Part shown: one piece after another, positions 52,948 to 61,385 of the stretch
Layout of the letters: every line of letters starts with the position of its first letter
How positions within the stretch are numbered: position 1 is the stretch's first letter
Origin: Streptomyces sp. NBC_00440
GTDB taxonomy: Bacteria; Actinomycetota; Actinomycetes; Streptomycetales; Streptomycetaceae
Length of the DNA: 64,000 nt
Direction of reading: 5' to 3'
Assembly: GCF_036014215.1 (NCBI RefSeq)
Contig: NZ_CP107921.1
Coordinates: forward strand, 6,083,501 to 6,147,500
Program-made: the position numbers and the translations under genes
The notes under the pieces: model-generated
Seen by the model: only the letters and a program-made list of their open reading frames with translations
Told to the model about the DNA's origin: nothing
Databases searched by the model: none

Positions 52948-53695
52948 CCAGCAGCAGGGCCCCGCACAGCAGCCAGCTCGCCAGCACGTCGAGAGGCCAG
53001 TGGTAGCCGTGCAGGAGAAGACCGGTGCCCGTCGCCACCGTCAGGATTACGGCGACGGGCACCGGCCAGTTCCGCCGGACGTACGGCATGAGGAGCAGCG
53101 CGGCCCCTCCGTACGCCACCATCGCGGTGGCCGAGTGGCCCGAGGGGAAGTACCCGGTGGACGGGTCGAGCGGCCCCGACCGTGCCGTCCAGAGCTTCAG
53201 CGGTACCACCAGGGCCGGCACCGAGGCCATCGCCAGGGCGGCCACCAGGACGTCCCTTCTGCTGCCCCGCCACAGGGCGTACGCCATCGCCAGCACCAGG
53301 ACCGGCAGGGCCACCTCGGTGTTGCCCAGGTCGGAGAGTCCGCCGCTGAGCCATCCGGGGCCCGTGCCGACGATGTGGTGGTCGACGCGCACATCCAGCC
53401 GCAGCAGCGGCCCGCGGGCCATGACCTGCCAGGTGATGAGTGCGAAGAGGAGAACGCAGCCGAGCGCGGAGAACAGCACGCGTCGCAGCCGGGAGAGAGT
53501 AGCCGGCCGCCCGGGAACAGGGGGGGTAGTTCCGGGGCGGCCGCCTGGACCGGTGTGCCGCGCGCCCCGGGGGGTGTGGGGCGGGCGGCCATCCGATCGG
53601 TGAGGAGACCCGGAGCCCGAAGCTCCGGTGGTGTGCGCGAAGGCACAACCAGGCGCGAGCTGGGGAGGCCCTTGCCTGGGATCGCTCACAGTCAT
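52898..53695 (-). CDS. PAP2 superfamily membrane protein
   Basis: About 265 residues with an N-terminal Pro/Gly-rich cytoplasmic region and five or six membrane helices. The PAP2 motifs are partial: KLWTARSGP stands for KX6RP, YFPSGHSAT is a good PSGH motif, and HGYHWPLD has HxxxD but lacks the Arg of SRX5HX3D. It may be a lipid phosphatase with reduced activity. The start is uncertain (ATG 53695 chosen; ATG 53719 also in frame) and no clear ribosome site is seen. The last 16 codons overlap the end of the convergent chitinase gene. Confidence 0.75.
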   Translation of the reverse strand: MTVSDPRQGPPQLAPGCAFAHTTGASGSGSPHRSDGRPPHTPRGARHTGPGGRPGTTPPVPGRPATLSRLRRVLFSALGCVLLFALITWQVMARGPLLRLDVRVDHHIVGTGPGWLSGGLSDLGNTEVALPVLVLAMAYALWRGSRRDVLVAALAMASVPALVVPLKLWTARSGPLDPSTGYFPSGHSATAMVAYGGAALLLMPYVRRNWPVPVAVILTVATGTGLLLHGYHWPLDVLASWLLCGALLLVTASCMRRSSSQTPDC

Positions 53696-53821
53696 CCGTG
53701 AGCGAGGTGTTTCTCTCATCTGTCAGAACCGTACGGCAGGGAAAAGGGGGCCGACAGCTGGAATCGCATCCCGCCATCGCCCCCCCACACGTTCTTCACA
53801 TGCCCCGACCGTTACTGGAGG

Positions 53822-55153
53822 TCACACGCCCGCGAAGGCCTGCTCCAGCAGGTCCAGGCCCTCGTTCAGCAGGTCCTCGCCGATGACCAGCGGGGGCAGG
53901 AAACGCAGCACGTTGCCGTAGGTGCCGCAGGTCAGGACCAGCAGACCCACCGCGTGGCAAGCCTTGGCCAGAGCGGCGGTCGCCTCCGGGTTGGGGTCCT
54001 TCGTGCCCGACTTGACCAGCTCGACCGCGATCATCGCGCCACGGCCCCGGATGTCGCCGACGATGTCGTACTTCTCCTGGACGGCCGTCAGCCGTGCCTT
54101 CATGATCTCCTCGATGCGCCGGGCCTTCGCGTTGAGGTCCAGCTCCTTCATCGTCTCGATCGAGCCGAGCGCGCCGGCGCAGGCGACCGGGTTGCCGCCG
54201 TATGTACCGCCGAGACCGCCGGAGTGCGCGGCGTCCATGATCTCGGCGCGGCCGGTCACCGCGGAGAGCGGCAGACCGCCCGCGATGCCCTTGGCGGTGG
54301 TGATCAGGTCGGGGACGATGCCCTCGTCCTCACACGCGAACCACTGGCCGGTGCGGCAGAAGCCGGACTGGATCTCGTCCGCCACGAAGACGATGCCGTT
54401 GTCCTTGGCGAACTGCGCGACGGCGGGCAGGAAGCCCTTGGCGGGCTCAATGAAGCCGCCCTCGCCGAGGACCGGCTCGATGATGATCGCGGCGACGTTG
54501 TCCGCGCCGATCTGCTTGTTGATCATGTCGATGGCCTGGGCGGAGGCCTCGGCACCGGCGTTCTCCGGGCCGCTCGGCCAGCGGTAGCCGTACGCCACGG
54601 GCACCCGGTAGACCTCGGGCGCGAACGGGCCGAAGCCGTTCTTGTACGGCATGTTCTTCGAGGTCAGCGCCATCGTGAGGTTGGTGCGGCCGTGGTAGCC
54701 GTGGTCGAAGACCACGACGGCCTGGCGCTTGGTGTACGCACGGGCGATCTTCACGGCGTTCTCGACGGCCTCGGCGCCGGAGTTGAAGAGCGCCGACTTC
54801 TTGGCGTGGTCGCCCGGCGTCAGCTCGGCGAGCGCCTCACAGACCTCGACGTACCCCTCGTACGGGGTCACCATGAAACAGCTGTGGGTGAACTCGGCGA
54901 GCTGCGCGGACGCCCGGCGCACGACGGCCTCGGCGGACGCGCCCACGGAGGTCACGGCGATGCCGGAACCGAAGTCGATGAGTCGGTTGCCGTCGACGTC
55001 CTCGATGATGCCGCCGCCCGCGCGGGTCGTGAAGACCGGCAGCACGGAGCCGACACCCGCGGCGACCGTCGCATTGCGACGGGCCTGCAGCTCCTGCGAC
55101 TTCGGGCCGGGGATGGCGGTGACGACGCGGCGCTCCTGCGGAACAGCGGTCAT
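53822..55153 (-). CDS. gabT: 4-aminobutyrate aminotransferase
   Basis: A class III PLP aminotransferase of 443 residues that converts GABA and 2-oxoglutarate to succinate semialdehyde and glutamate. It has NSGAEAVENAVKIARAYT, the cofactor site DEIQSGFCRTG (259-269) and Schiff-base Lys288 in TTAKGIAGGLPLSA, matching GabT better than ornithine aminotransferases. AGGAG precedes ATG 55153. It is divergent from the TraD-like ATPase gene and, with the two dehydrogenase groups, completes the putrescine-to-succinate route. Confidence 0.92.
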   Translation of the reverse strand: MTAVPQERRVVTAIPGPKSQELQARRNATVAAGVGSVLPVFTTRAGGGIIEDVDGNRLIDFGSGIAVTSVGASAEAVVRRASAQLAEFTHSCFMVTPYEGYVEVCEALAELTPGDHAKKSALFNSGAEAVENAVKIARAYTKRQAVVVFDHGYHGRTNLTMALTSKNMPYKNGFGPFAPEVYRVPVAYGYRWPSGPENAGAEASAQAIDMINKQIGADNVAAIIIEPVLGEGGFIEPAKGFLPAVAQFAKDNGIVFVADEIQSGFCRTGQWFACEDEGIVPDLITTAKGIAGGLPLSAVTGRAEIMDAAHSGGLGGTYGGNPVACAGALGSIETMKELDLNAKARRIEEIMKARLTAVQEKYDIVGDIRGRGAMIAVELVKSGTKDPNPEATAALAKACHAVGLLVLTCGTYGNVLRFLPPLVIGEDLLNEGLDLLEQAFAGV

Positions 55154-55375
55154 GGGGGACTCCTGTGGGACGAAATCGGACGCTTCCTCTCAAGCAGGCT
55201 AGGGGTGCGTCCCGGAGGGCGGCATGCTCCGTTCGGTAGTGGTCCGGGTGTGTCGTTGTCCGCGACGGACATAGCAGCGTGATGACACCCGGTAGCGGGC
55301 ACGTGGCACTAGATTGAGGCGCGATACCGAGGCGCACCGCACAGGGCAGACCTGGCTGGTCAGGGGGCAGGGGTC

Positions 55376-57754
55376 ATGGACACCGAAGGTACGTACGACG
55401 CACGCGGCACCCGGGGGGCCGGTCCCGTGCCGCGCCCTGCCGGGCCGCCGGCCGTCCCGCCACCGCCCAGCTACGCACCTGCGACAGGACCGGTGCTCAC
55501 CGACTGGCTGGCGGCCCCGCGCCACCGGGAAGGGCCGGGCGTCTGGGCGTACGGCCATGTCGAGCGCCCCCCGGAGTCCCAGCACGTACCCGGCCGCACG
55601 CTGCTCAGCGGGGCGGTCATCTCGCTGCTCGCCTGCATCCTGGTCTGGTCGCTCTGGAACAACGGCTACATCCCCTACTGGCGCGTCCCGCTGGAACTGT
55701 TCACACCGGGGGACTGGTGGAGCCGCCAGCGGATGGGCGAACCGGCTCCGCAGGGCGCCGAGAACGCGCTGAGGGTCTACCGCTTTCTGATCGCGTGTGT
55801 GCTCCTCTACGGCTTCGGTCGGCTCGGGAACTGGCACGGGGCCTTCGAGCGCGCCGTCGAGGGTCGCGGCCCGCGTGCCCGTGCGACGGCCGCCGCCGCC
55901 CTCGCCCTCCTCGTCTGCATTCTCGTCTGGACGGACACTCTGCCCGGGCTCACCATGATCGTCTGGCTGCTCCCGCAGTCCTGGCTGGCCGGTGGCGGCG
56001 ACCGCTTCGCGGCGGCCGCCATGCAGTACACGCTGTACGGACTGATCACCCTGGCCGTCGTCTGGCCGTTCGCCCGGCTCGGCCGCTGGCGCACCCTGCT
56101 GCGCCCGGGACAGCTGCCGCAGCAGCGCACACCGCAGGAGCACGCGCCGGCGGACACCGGTCGGACAGCGGCCCAGGACCCCTCGGCCCCCGCGCTCGCC
56201 GACTGGCCCGAGCTGCGCGCCCAGGGGCTGACCGAACTCGCCGACCGGCTCTCCGACGAGGTGCGCTCCGGGCGGATGAACGACGTCGACTACACCCGGG
56301 TCCGGCGCGCCTGGCGCTCCGTCCAGGCGGACCCGGGCCGGCTCGGGTCCTTCACCGAAGCGGTGCGCCGGAGCGGCGCCGCCGCGTGCGTGCACCCCTC
56401 GGGCGCCCGCGACCTGCCGGTGCGCGCGGCGCGGCACGACCTGTTCGTGCGCCAGGTCAGGCTCGGCACGGTCGACCCCGGCGAGCGCAACCCGTACGCC
56501 AGGCGCGGCAGCGGTCTCGCGCTCGAACCGGAACTGCTCGGCACCTCGCTGCTGGCCGTCGGCCCGCCCGGCGCGGGCAAGACCTGCGACCTGGTGCGGC
56601 CCGTGGTGGAGTCCCTCGCCCTCCAGGCACTCGCGGGCCAGGCCGCCGTCATCGCGGTGGCGGCGGCGGGCACCCAGCTCGGTCCCGACGACGCGTACGA
56701 CGTCGTGGTCAAACCCGGCGACCCCTCGTCCGTCCATGACTTCGACCTCTACGGCGGTGCGACCGACCCCGACGAGGCCGCCGCCGTACTCGCCGAGGCG
56801 TTCACCGGCGACCTCCCCGAGGTCGACAGCCGGCGCGCGGCCACCGCGCTCGCCCAGCTGCTCGGCCCCTACCTGGCGGCCCACGGCCGCTTCCCGTCGG
56901 TGCCCGACCTGCGGGAACTCCTCGACGGGGTGCCGGCCGCGCTGGCCACCCTGCGCGAGGCGCTCGACGCGGGCGGCCACTTCGGCCTGCAGCGCGAACT
57001 CGACGCCCGCGCACGGCAGTCCGGGGCGCCGGGCGACCCGGGCCCGGCGCTCGCCGACCGTGTCGCCTCCCTCGACCGGCCGGCCTTCGCGGGGTTCTTC
57101 GACACCTCGGGTACGTCGAGGCCCTTCTCGCTGCGCTCGCTCGAACACCCCGTACGGGTCCGGATCGACCTCCCGGAACGGGCGCACGCGGAGGCGTCCC
57201 GGGTCCTCGCCCGGCTCGTCCTCGCCCAGTTCACCGCGAGCGCGGCGGCCCGCGCCGACCGCTCGCTCTTCGCCTGCCTCGTCCTCGACGACGCCACCCG
57301 CACCGTCACGGCGGACTCGGTCCGCTCCATCCAGCGGCTGCGCTCCGCGCACGCCGGAGCCGTCCTCGCCCTGCGCAGCCTGAGCGACGTCCCGGACGAC
57401 CTGCACACCGCGCTGCTCGGCGCGGTCGGCTGCCGGATGGCGTTCTCCGGGGTGACCACCTGGGAGGGCAGGTCCTTCGCCGAGGCCTGGGGCACCGAAT
57501 GGGTGGAGACCAGGGACGTCACTCAGCGCACGGTCTTCGCCGACCAGCCGCTGACCCGGGCGATCCACTCCTTCCGCAAACTCGTCACAGGAAAGGCGGT
57601 GACGACGGACGCGGTCACCGTACGGAGGGTCGAACGGGAGCGCTGGTCGGCCTCCGACCTGGCCCATTCGGTGCCCGCGGGCCACGCGGTGCTCTCGCTG
57701 AGGACGGTGCGCGGCGAGCACGCGCCGCCCCTTCTGGTGGATCTGCGGGGCTGA
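55376..57754 (+). CDS. Membrane-anchored ATPase, TraD/VirD4-like
   Basis: A 792-residue protein: a Pro-rich cytoplasmic start, about three to four membrane helices between residues 75 and 235 (LLSGAVISLLACILVWSLW, LALLVCILVWTDTLPGL, YTLYGLITLAVVWPFA), then a large cytoplasmic domain with Walker A GPPGAGKT (396-403) and Walker B LVLDD (635-639). The overall plan of helices followed by a P-loop with FDTSGTSRPFSLRSLEHPVR resembles type IV coupling proteins, but no relaxase, replication or conjugation genes are near. Streptomyces chromosomes carry such ATP/GTP-binding proteins of unknown role. It is divergent from gabT. Confidence 0.72.
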   Translation: MDTEGTYDARGTRGAGPVPRPAGPPAVPPPPSYAPATGPVLTDWLAAPRHREGPGVWAYGHVERPPESQHVPGRTLLSGAVISLLACILVWSLWNNGYIPYWRVPLELFTPGDWWSRQRMGEPAPQGAENALRVYRFLIACVLLYGFGRLGNWHGAFERAVEGRGPRARATAAAALALLVCILVWTDTLPGLTMIVWLLPQSWLAGGGDRFAAAAMQYTLYGLITLAVVWPFARLGRWRTLLRPGQLPQQRTPQEHAPADTGRTAAQDPSAPALADWPELRAQGLTELADRLSDEVRSGRMNDVDYTRVRRAWRSVQADPGRLGSFTEAVRRSGAAACVHPSGARDLPVRAARHDLFVRQVRLGTVDPGERNPYARRGSGLALEPELLGTSLLAVGPPGAGKTCDLVRPVVESLALQALAGQAAVIAVAAAGTQLGPDDAYDVVVKPGDPSSVHDFDLYGGATDPDEAAAVLAEAFTGDLPEVDSRRAATALAQLLGPYLAAHGRFPSVPDLRELLDGVPAALATLREALDAGGHFGLQRELDARARQSGAPGDPGPALADRVASLDRPAFAGFFDTSGTSRPFSLRSLEHPVRVRIDLPERAHAEASRVLARLVLAQFTASAAARADRSLFACLVLDDATRTVTADSVRSIQRLRSAHAGAVLALRSLSDVPDDLHTALLGAVGCRMAFSGVTTWEGRSFAEAWGTEWVETRDVTQRTVFADQPLTRAIHSFRKLVTGKAVTTDAVTVRRVERERWSASDLAHSVPAGHAVLSLRTVRGEHAPPLLVDLRG

Positions 57755-57857
57755 TCCGGCGCGGGGACCCGTACGCCCTGGCAGAATTGGTGTAGCCGTT
57801 CATACGGGGCGGCGTAGTTCTCACTCATTCTTCAGCCGAAGGTCCTACGGTCCCCCC

Positions 57858-59444
57858 ATGCCGCCCACCCTTGCCTCGCTCGTCCACCACTCCACGCTCA
57901 AGCTCACCGTGCGTGCGGGGGAGGGCCATCTGGAGACGCCGGTGCGCTGGGCCCACGTCAGCGAATTGGCCGACCCCGTCCCGTACATGGAGGGCGGCGA
58001 GCTCCTCCTCATCACCGCGATGACGCTGGACACCGGGGACCAGGAGGCGATGCGGCGGTACGTGCGGCGGCTCGCCAAGGCCGGAGTCGTCGGGCTCGGG
58101 TTCGCCGTCGGCGTCCACTACGAGGACATCCCGCCCATGCTGGTCGCCGCTGCCGAGGAGGAGGGCCTGCCGCTCCTGGAGGTGCCCCGGCGCACGCCGT
58201 TCCTGGCCATCAGCAAGGCGGTGTCGGCCGCCATCGCCGCCGACCAGTACCGCTCGGTCACCGCGGGTTTCGAGGCCCAGCGCGAGCTGACCCGGGCCGC
58301 GCTGAGCGGCGACGGCCCCGGTGACCTGCTGGTGCGGCTCGCGTCGCACGTCAACGGCTGGGCCGCCCTGTACGACGCGGCCGGCACCGTCGTGGCCGTC
58401 GCCCCCGAGTGGGCCGCCCGCCGCGCCGCACGGCTCACATCGGACGTCGCCAGGCTCGGCGAGCGCCCGGCGCCCGCGAGCGCCGTCGTCGGCGGTTCCG
58501 ACGACCGCGTGGAACTCCAGTCCCTCGGCACCGGCCGCCGCCCGCACGGCGCGCTGGCCGTCGGCACGGGCGCCCCGCTGGGCACCGCCGAGCGGTACGC
58601 GGTGCACTCGGCCATCGCCCTGCTCACCCTGACCACCGAACGCTCCCGGTCCCTGCGGGCGGCCGAGGACCGGCTGGGCGCGGCCGTGCTGCGGATGCTG
58701 CTCGCGGGGGAGCCCGACCACGCGCGCACGGTCGCGGGGGACCTCTACAACGGTCTGCTCGACGCCCCGTACCGGCTGCTCATCGCCGAGGGCACGTCCG
58801 GCGCGCTCCAGGAACTGGCCGAGTCGCTGGAGGCCGGTGCCTCCCGCGCGGGCGAGATGGTGCTCGTCGTGCCCGAGGGTGAGCGTCTCGTCGTGCTCGC
58901 CACCGACGGCGGGGCCGCGGTCACGGCCTGCACGGCCTACGCCCAGCGGATCGAAGCCGGCCAGGCCCAGGCGGAGGCCCTGCACCCCGCGGGCGCCGCG
59001 GGCTCCGCGGCCGACGACGACCAGGTCGTCATCGGGCAGTCCGCCCCGGCCGGCACGATCGCCGCCGCCTCCGCGTACCGCCAGGCCGAACAGGCGCTCT
59101 CGGTCGCCCGCCGGCGTGGCCGGGTCCTGGTCGAACACGAGGAACTGGCCACCGGATCCGTGGTGCCGCTGCTCGCCGACGACGCGGTACGGGCCTTCGC
59201 CGACGGGATGCTGCGCCCGCTGCACGAGCACGACGCGACCGGCCGCGGCGACCTCGTGGCGTCCCTGCGCGCCTGGCTCGCGCACCACGGCCAGTGGGAC
59301 GCGGCCGCCGCGGACCTGGGGGTGCACCGGCACACGCTGCGGTACCGGATGCGGCGGGTGGAGGAGATCCTGGGGCGGTCGCTGGACGATCCGGACGTAC
59401 GGATGGAGCTCTGGCTGGCGCTGAAGGCCACGAGCATGCCCTGA
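57858..59444 (+). CDS. PucR family transcriptional regulator
   Basis: The 528-residue protein has an N-terminal PucR domain (WAHVSELADPVPYMEGGELL, FAVGVHYEDIPPMLVAAAEE), a GAF-like middle and a C-terminal PucR helix-turn-helix (DAAAADLGVHRHTLRYRMRR with VEEILGRSLDDPDVRMELW). Regulators of this type respond to purine catabolites, proline or GABA. It lies 257 bp upstream of the aldehyde dehydrogenase on the same strand, which it probably controls; repeats in that gap could be its operator. Confidence 0.88.
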   Translation: MPPTLASLVHHSTLKLTVRAGEGHLETPVRWAHVSELADPVPYMEGGELLLITAMTLDTGDQEAMRRYVRRLAKAGVVGLGFAVGVHYEDIPPMLVAAAEEEGLPLLEVPRRTPFLAISKAVSAAIAADQYRSVTAGFEAQRELTRAALSGDGPGDLLVRLASHVNGWAALYDAAGTVVAVAPEWAARRAARLTSDVARLGERPAPASAVVGGSDDRVELQSLGTGRRPHGALAVGTGAPLGTAERYAVHSAIALLTLTTERSRSLRAAEDRLGAAVLRMLLAGEPDHARTVAGDLYNGLLDAPYRLLIAEGTSGALQELAESLEAGASRAGEMVLVVPEGERLVVLATDGGAAVTACTAYAQRIEAGQAQAEALHPAGAAGSAADDDQVVIGQSAPAGTIAAASAYRQAEQALSVARRRGRVLVEHEELATGSVVPLLADDAVRAFADGMLRPLHEHDATGRGDLVASLRAWLAHHGQWDAAAADLGVHRHTLRYRMRRVEEILGRSLDDPDVRMELWLALKATSMP

Positions 59445-59496
59445 GACGGGCGGCCGGGCGGCGCACGGGCTTGCCGGACGGGCGGCTGGACCGGCG

Positions 59497-59578
59497 CCCG
59501 GAGCGCGCGCTGTTTGCGGTACGGGGGCGGCTCCCGGAGCGCGCCCTGTCGTGCGCCGGGGCGCCGCCCGGAACGCGC
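59497..59578 (+). repeat. Three spaced copies of CCCGGA(G/A)CGCGC
   Basis: Copies start at 59497, 59533 and 59567, so they are 36 and 34 bp apart. They lie between the PucR gene and its neighbouring aldehyde dehydrogenase. They may be binding sites, or chance similarity in GC-rich DNA. Confidence 0.5.
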
Positions 59579-59701
59579 CGCTCAGCGTCAGACATTCCGG
59601 CACACCGGAGGCCGGCACTACTCCACGCCGGACAAACACAGCGCCGCCCCCGCACCCCTACCGTGGGGACACCAACCAACACCACGGAAGGGCCGGAACA
59701 C

Positions 59702-61147
59702 ATGACCTCCACCCACGCCTTCTGGCTCGCCGGCCGCCAGGCCACCGGCGATGACACCTTCGATGTCACCTCCCCCTGGGACGGCCGGCACGTCGGTACG
59801 GTCGCCGTCCCGACCGACGCCCAGGTCGAGGAGGCCGTCGCCGCCGCGCACGCCGTCCGGGACGAGTTCGCCGCGACGCCCGCCCACGTCCGCGCCGCCG
59901 CCCTGGACCACGTCTCCCGCCGTCTGGTCGAGCGCACGGAGGAGATCGCGCAGCTGATCACCGCCGAGAACGGCAAGCCCATCAAGTGGGCCCGCGGCGA
60001 AGTCGGCCGCGCCGTATCGGTGTTCCGGTTCGCCGCCGAGGAGGCCCGCCGCTACAACGGCGGCGAGGCGCAGCGCCTCGACACCGACGCGGGCGGCGCC
60101 GGCCGCCTCGCGCTGACGCGCCGCTTCCCGCGCGGCGCGGTCCTGGGTGTCGCGCCGTTCAACTTCCCGCTGAACCTCTGCGCCCACAAGATCGCCCCCG
60201 CCATCGCGGTCGGCGCGCCGATCATCCTCAAGCCCGCCCCGGCGACCCCGCTCTCGGGTCTCATCCTCGGCGAGCTGCTGGCCGAGACCGAGCTGCCCGC
60301 GGGCTCCTGGTCGGTCCTGCCGGTCGCCAACGACAAGATGCCCGCCCTCGTCCAGGACGAGCGGCTCCCGGTCATCTCCTTCACCGGCTCCGACAAGGTC
60401 GGCTTCGCGATCATGGACTCGGTCCCGCGCAAGCACATCACCCTGGAGCTCGGCGGGAACGGCGCTGCCGTGGTCCTCGCCGACTACGCGTCCGAGAAGG
60501 ACCTCGACTGGGCCGCCGCGCGCATCGCGACCTTCTCGAACTACCAGGGCGGCCAGTCCTGCATCTCGGTCCAGCGTGTGATCGCCGACGCCTCGGTGTA
60601 CGACCGGCTCGTCCCGAAGATCGTCGACGCCGTCGCCCAGCAGGCCACCGGCGACCCCGCCGACGCGGCCACCGACGTCGGCCCGCTGGTCAGCGAGGAC
60701 GCGGCCAGGCGGGTCGAGTCCTGGGTCGACGAGGCGGTACAGGCGGGCGCCAAGCTGCTCGCGGGCGGCTCCAGGGACGGCGCCAGCTATGCGCCGACCG
60801 TGCTCGCCGACGTCCCCGCGGACACCACGGTCGCCTGCGAGGAGATCTTCGGCCCGGTCCTGACGCTCACCAGGGTCGAGGGCGAGGCGGAGGCGTTCGC
60901 CGCCGTCAACGACTCGAAGTACGGCCTGCAGGCGGGCGTGTTCACGCACGACGTGCAGACGGCGTTCCGCGCCCACAGCGCTCTGGAGGTCGGCGGTGTG
61001 ATCGTCGGTGACGTGCCCTCGTACCGCGCGGACCAGATGCCGTACGGCGGCGCCAAGCAGTCCGGCGTCGGCCGTGAGGGCGTGCGCTTCGCGATGGAGG
61101 ACTACACCTACGAGCGGGTCATGGTCTTCACGGGCCTCGCCCTCTGA
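59702..61147 (+). CDS. Aldehyde dehydrogenase, possible succinate-semialdehyde dehydrogenase
   Basis: A 481-residue dehydrogenase with LGVAPFNFPLNLCAHKI, PIILKPAPATPLSG, HITLELGGNGAAVVLADY and the catalytic Cys287 in NYQGGQSCISVQR. The APFNFPLN and GGQSC forms place it in a different branch from the two dehydrogenases at 37332 and 43873, nearer glyceraldehyde- and succinate-semialdehyde-type enzymes. With a PucR regulator directly upstream and gabT 4.5 kb away, oxidation of succinate semialdehyde is a reasonable guess. An 18-bp tandem duplication includes its stop codon. Confidence 0.85.
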   Translation: MTSTHAFWLAGRQATGDDTFDVTSPWDGRHVGTVAVPTDAQVEEAVAAAHAVRDEFAATPAHVRAAALDHVSRRLVERTEEIAQLITAENGKPIKWARGEVGRAVSVFRFAAEEARRYNGGEAQRLDTDAGGAGRLALTRRFPRGAVLGVAPFNFPLNLCAHKIAPAIAVGAPIILKPAPATPLSGLILGELLAETELPAGSWSVLPVANDKMPALVQDERLPVISFTGSDKVGFAIMDSVPRKHITLELGGNGAAVVLADYASEKDLDWAAARIATFSNYQGGQSCISVQRVIADASVYDRLVPKIVDAVAQQATGDPADAATDVGPLVSEDAARRVESWVDEAVQAGAKLLAGGSRDGASYAPTVLADVPADTTVACEEIFGPVLTLTRVEGEAEAFAAVNDSKYGLQAGVFTHDVQTAFRAHSALEVGGVIVGDVPSYRADQMPYGGAKQSGVGREGVRFAMEDYTYERVMVFTGLAL

Positions 61148-61165
61148 ACGGGCCTCGCCCTCTGA
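61130..61165 (+). repeat. Perfect 18-bp tandem duplication across the dehydrogenase stop
   Basis: ACGGGCCTCGCCCTCTGA occurs at 61130-61147 and immediately again at 61148-61165. The first copy ends with the stop codon, so the second restores the same C-terminal codons after it. Confidence 0.92.
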
Positions 61166-61252
61166 ACCGGGCGGACTGATCCGGATCGGCCCACGGAGCT
61201 GATCCGGACCGGCGGAACCGATCCGACCCGATCGGACGCACTCGCCCCCGGC

Positions 61253-61284
61253 CGGCCACCCCTCACGCACGCGAGGGGTGGCCG
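61253..61284 (+). terminator. Terminator after the PucR-linked dehydrogenase
   Basis: CGGCCACCCCTC (61253-61264) pairs perfectly with GAGGGGTGGCCG (61273-61284) around an 8-nt loop. Confidence 0.88.
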
Positions 61285-61385
61285 TGGTGCGGGTAATGGG
61301 GTACACACGGAGAGTAGCGACGACTAGCACCGCCTCGTTGCGGGCAGGTGTGTCCACCCGACATCCGCGGTGAGGAGTACCCCTC

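Noticed and set aside
55199..57721. Long minus-strand open frame opposite the TraD-like ATPase gene
   Set aside because: Low-complexity Arg/Gly/Glu sequence produced by GC-rich coding DNA read backwards; no motif.
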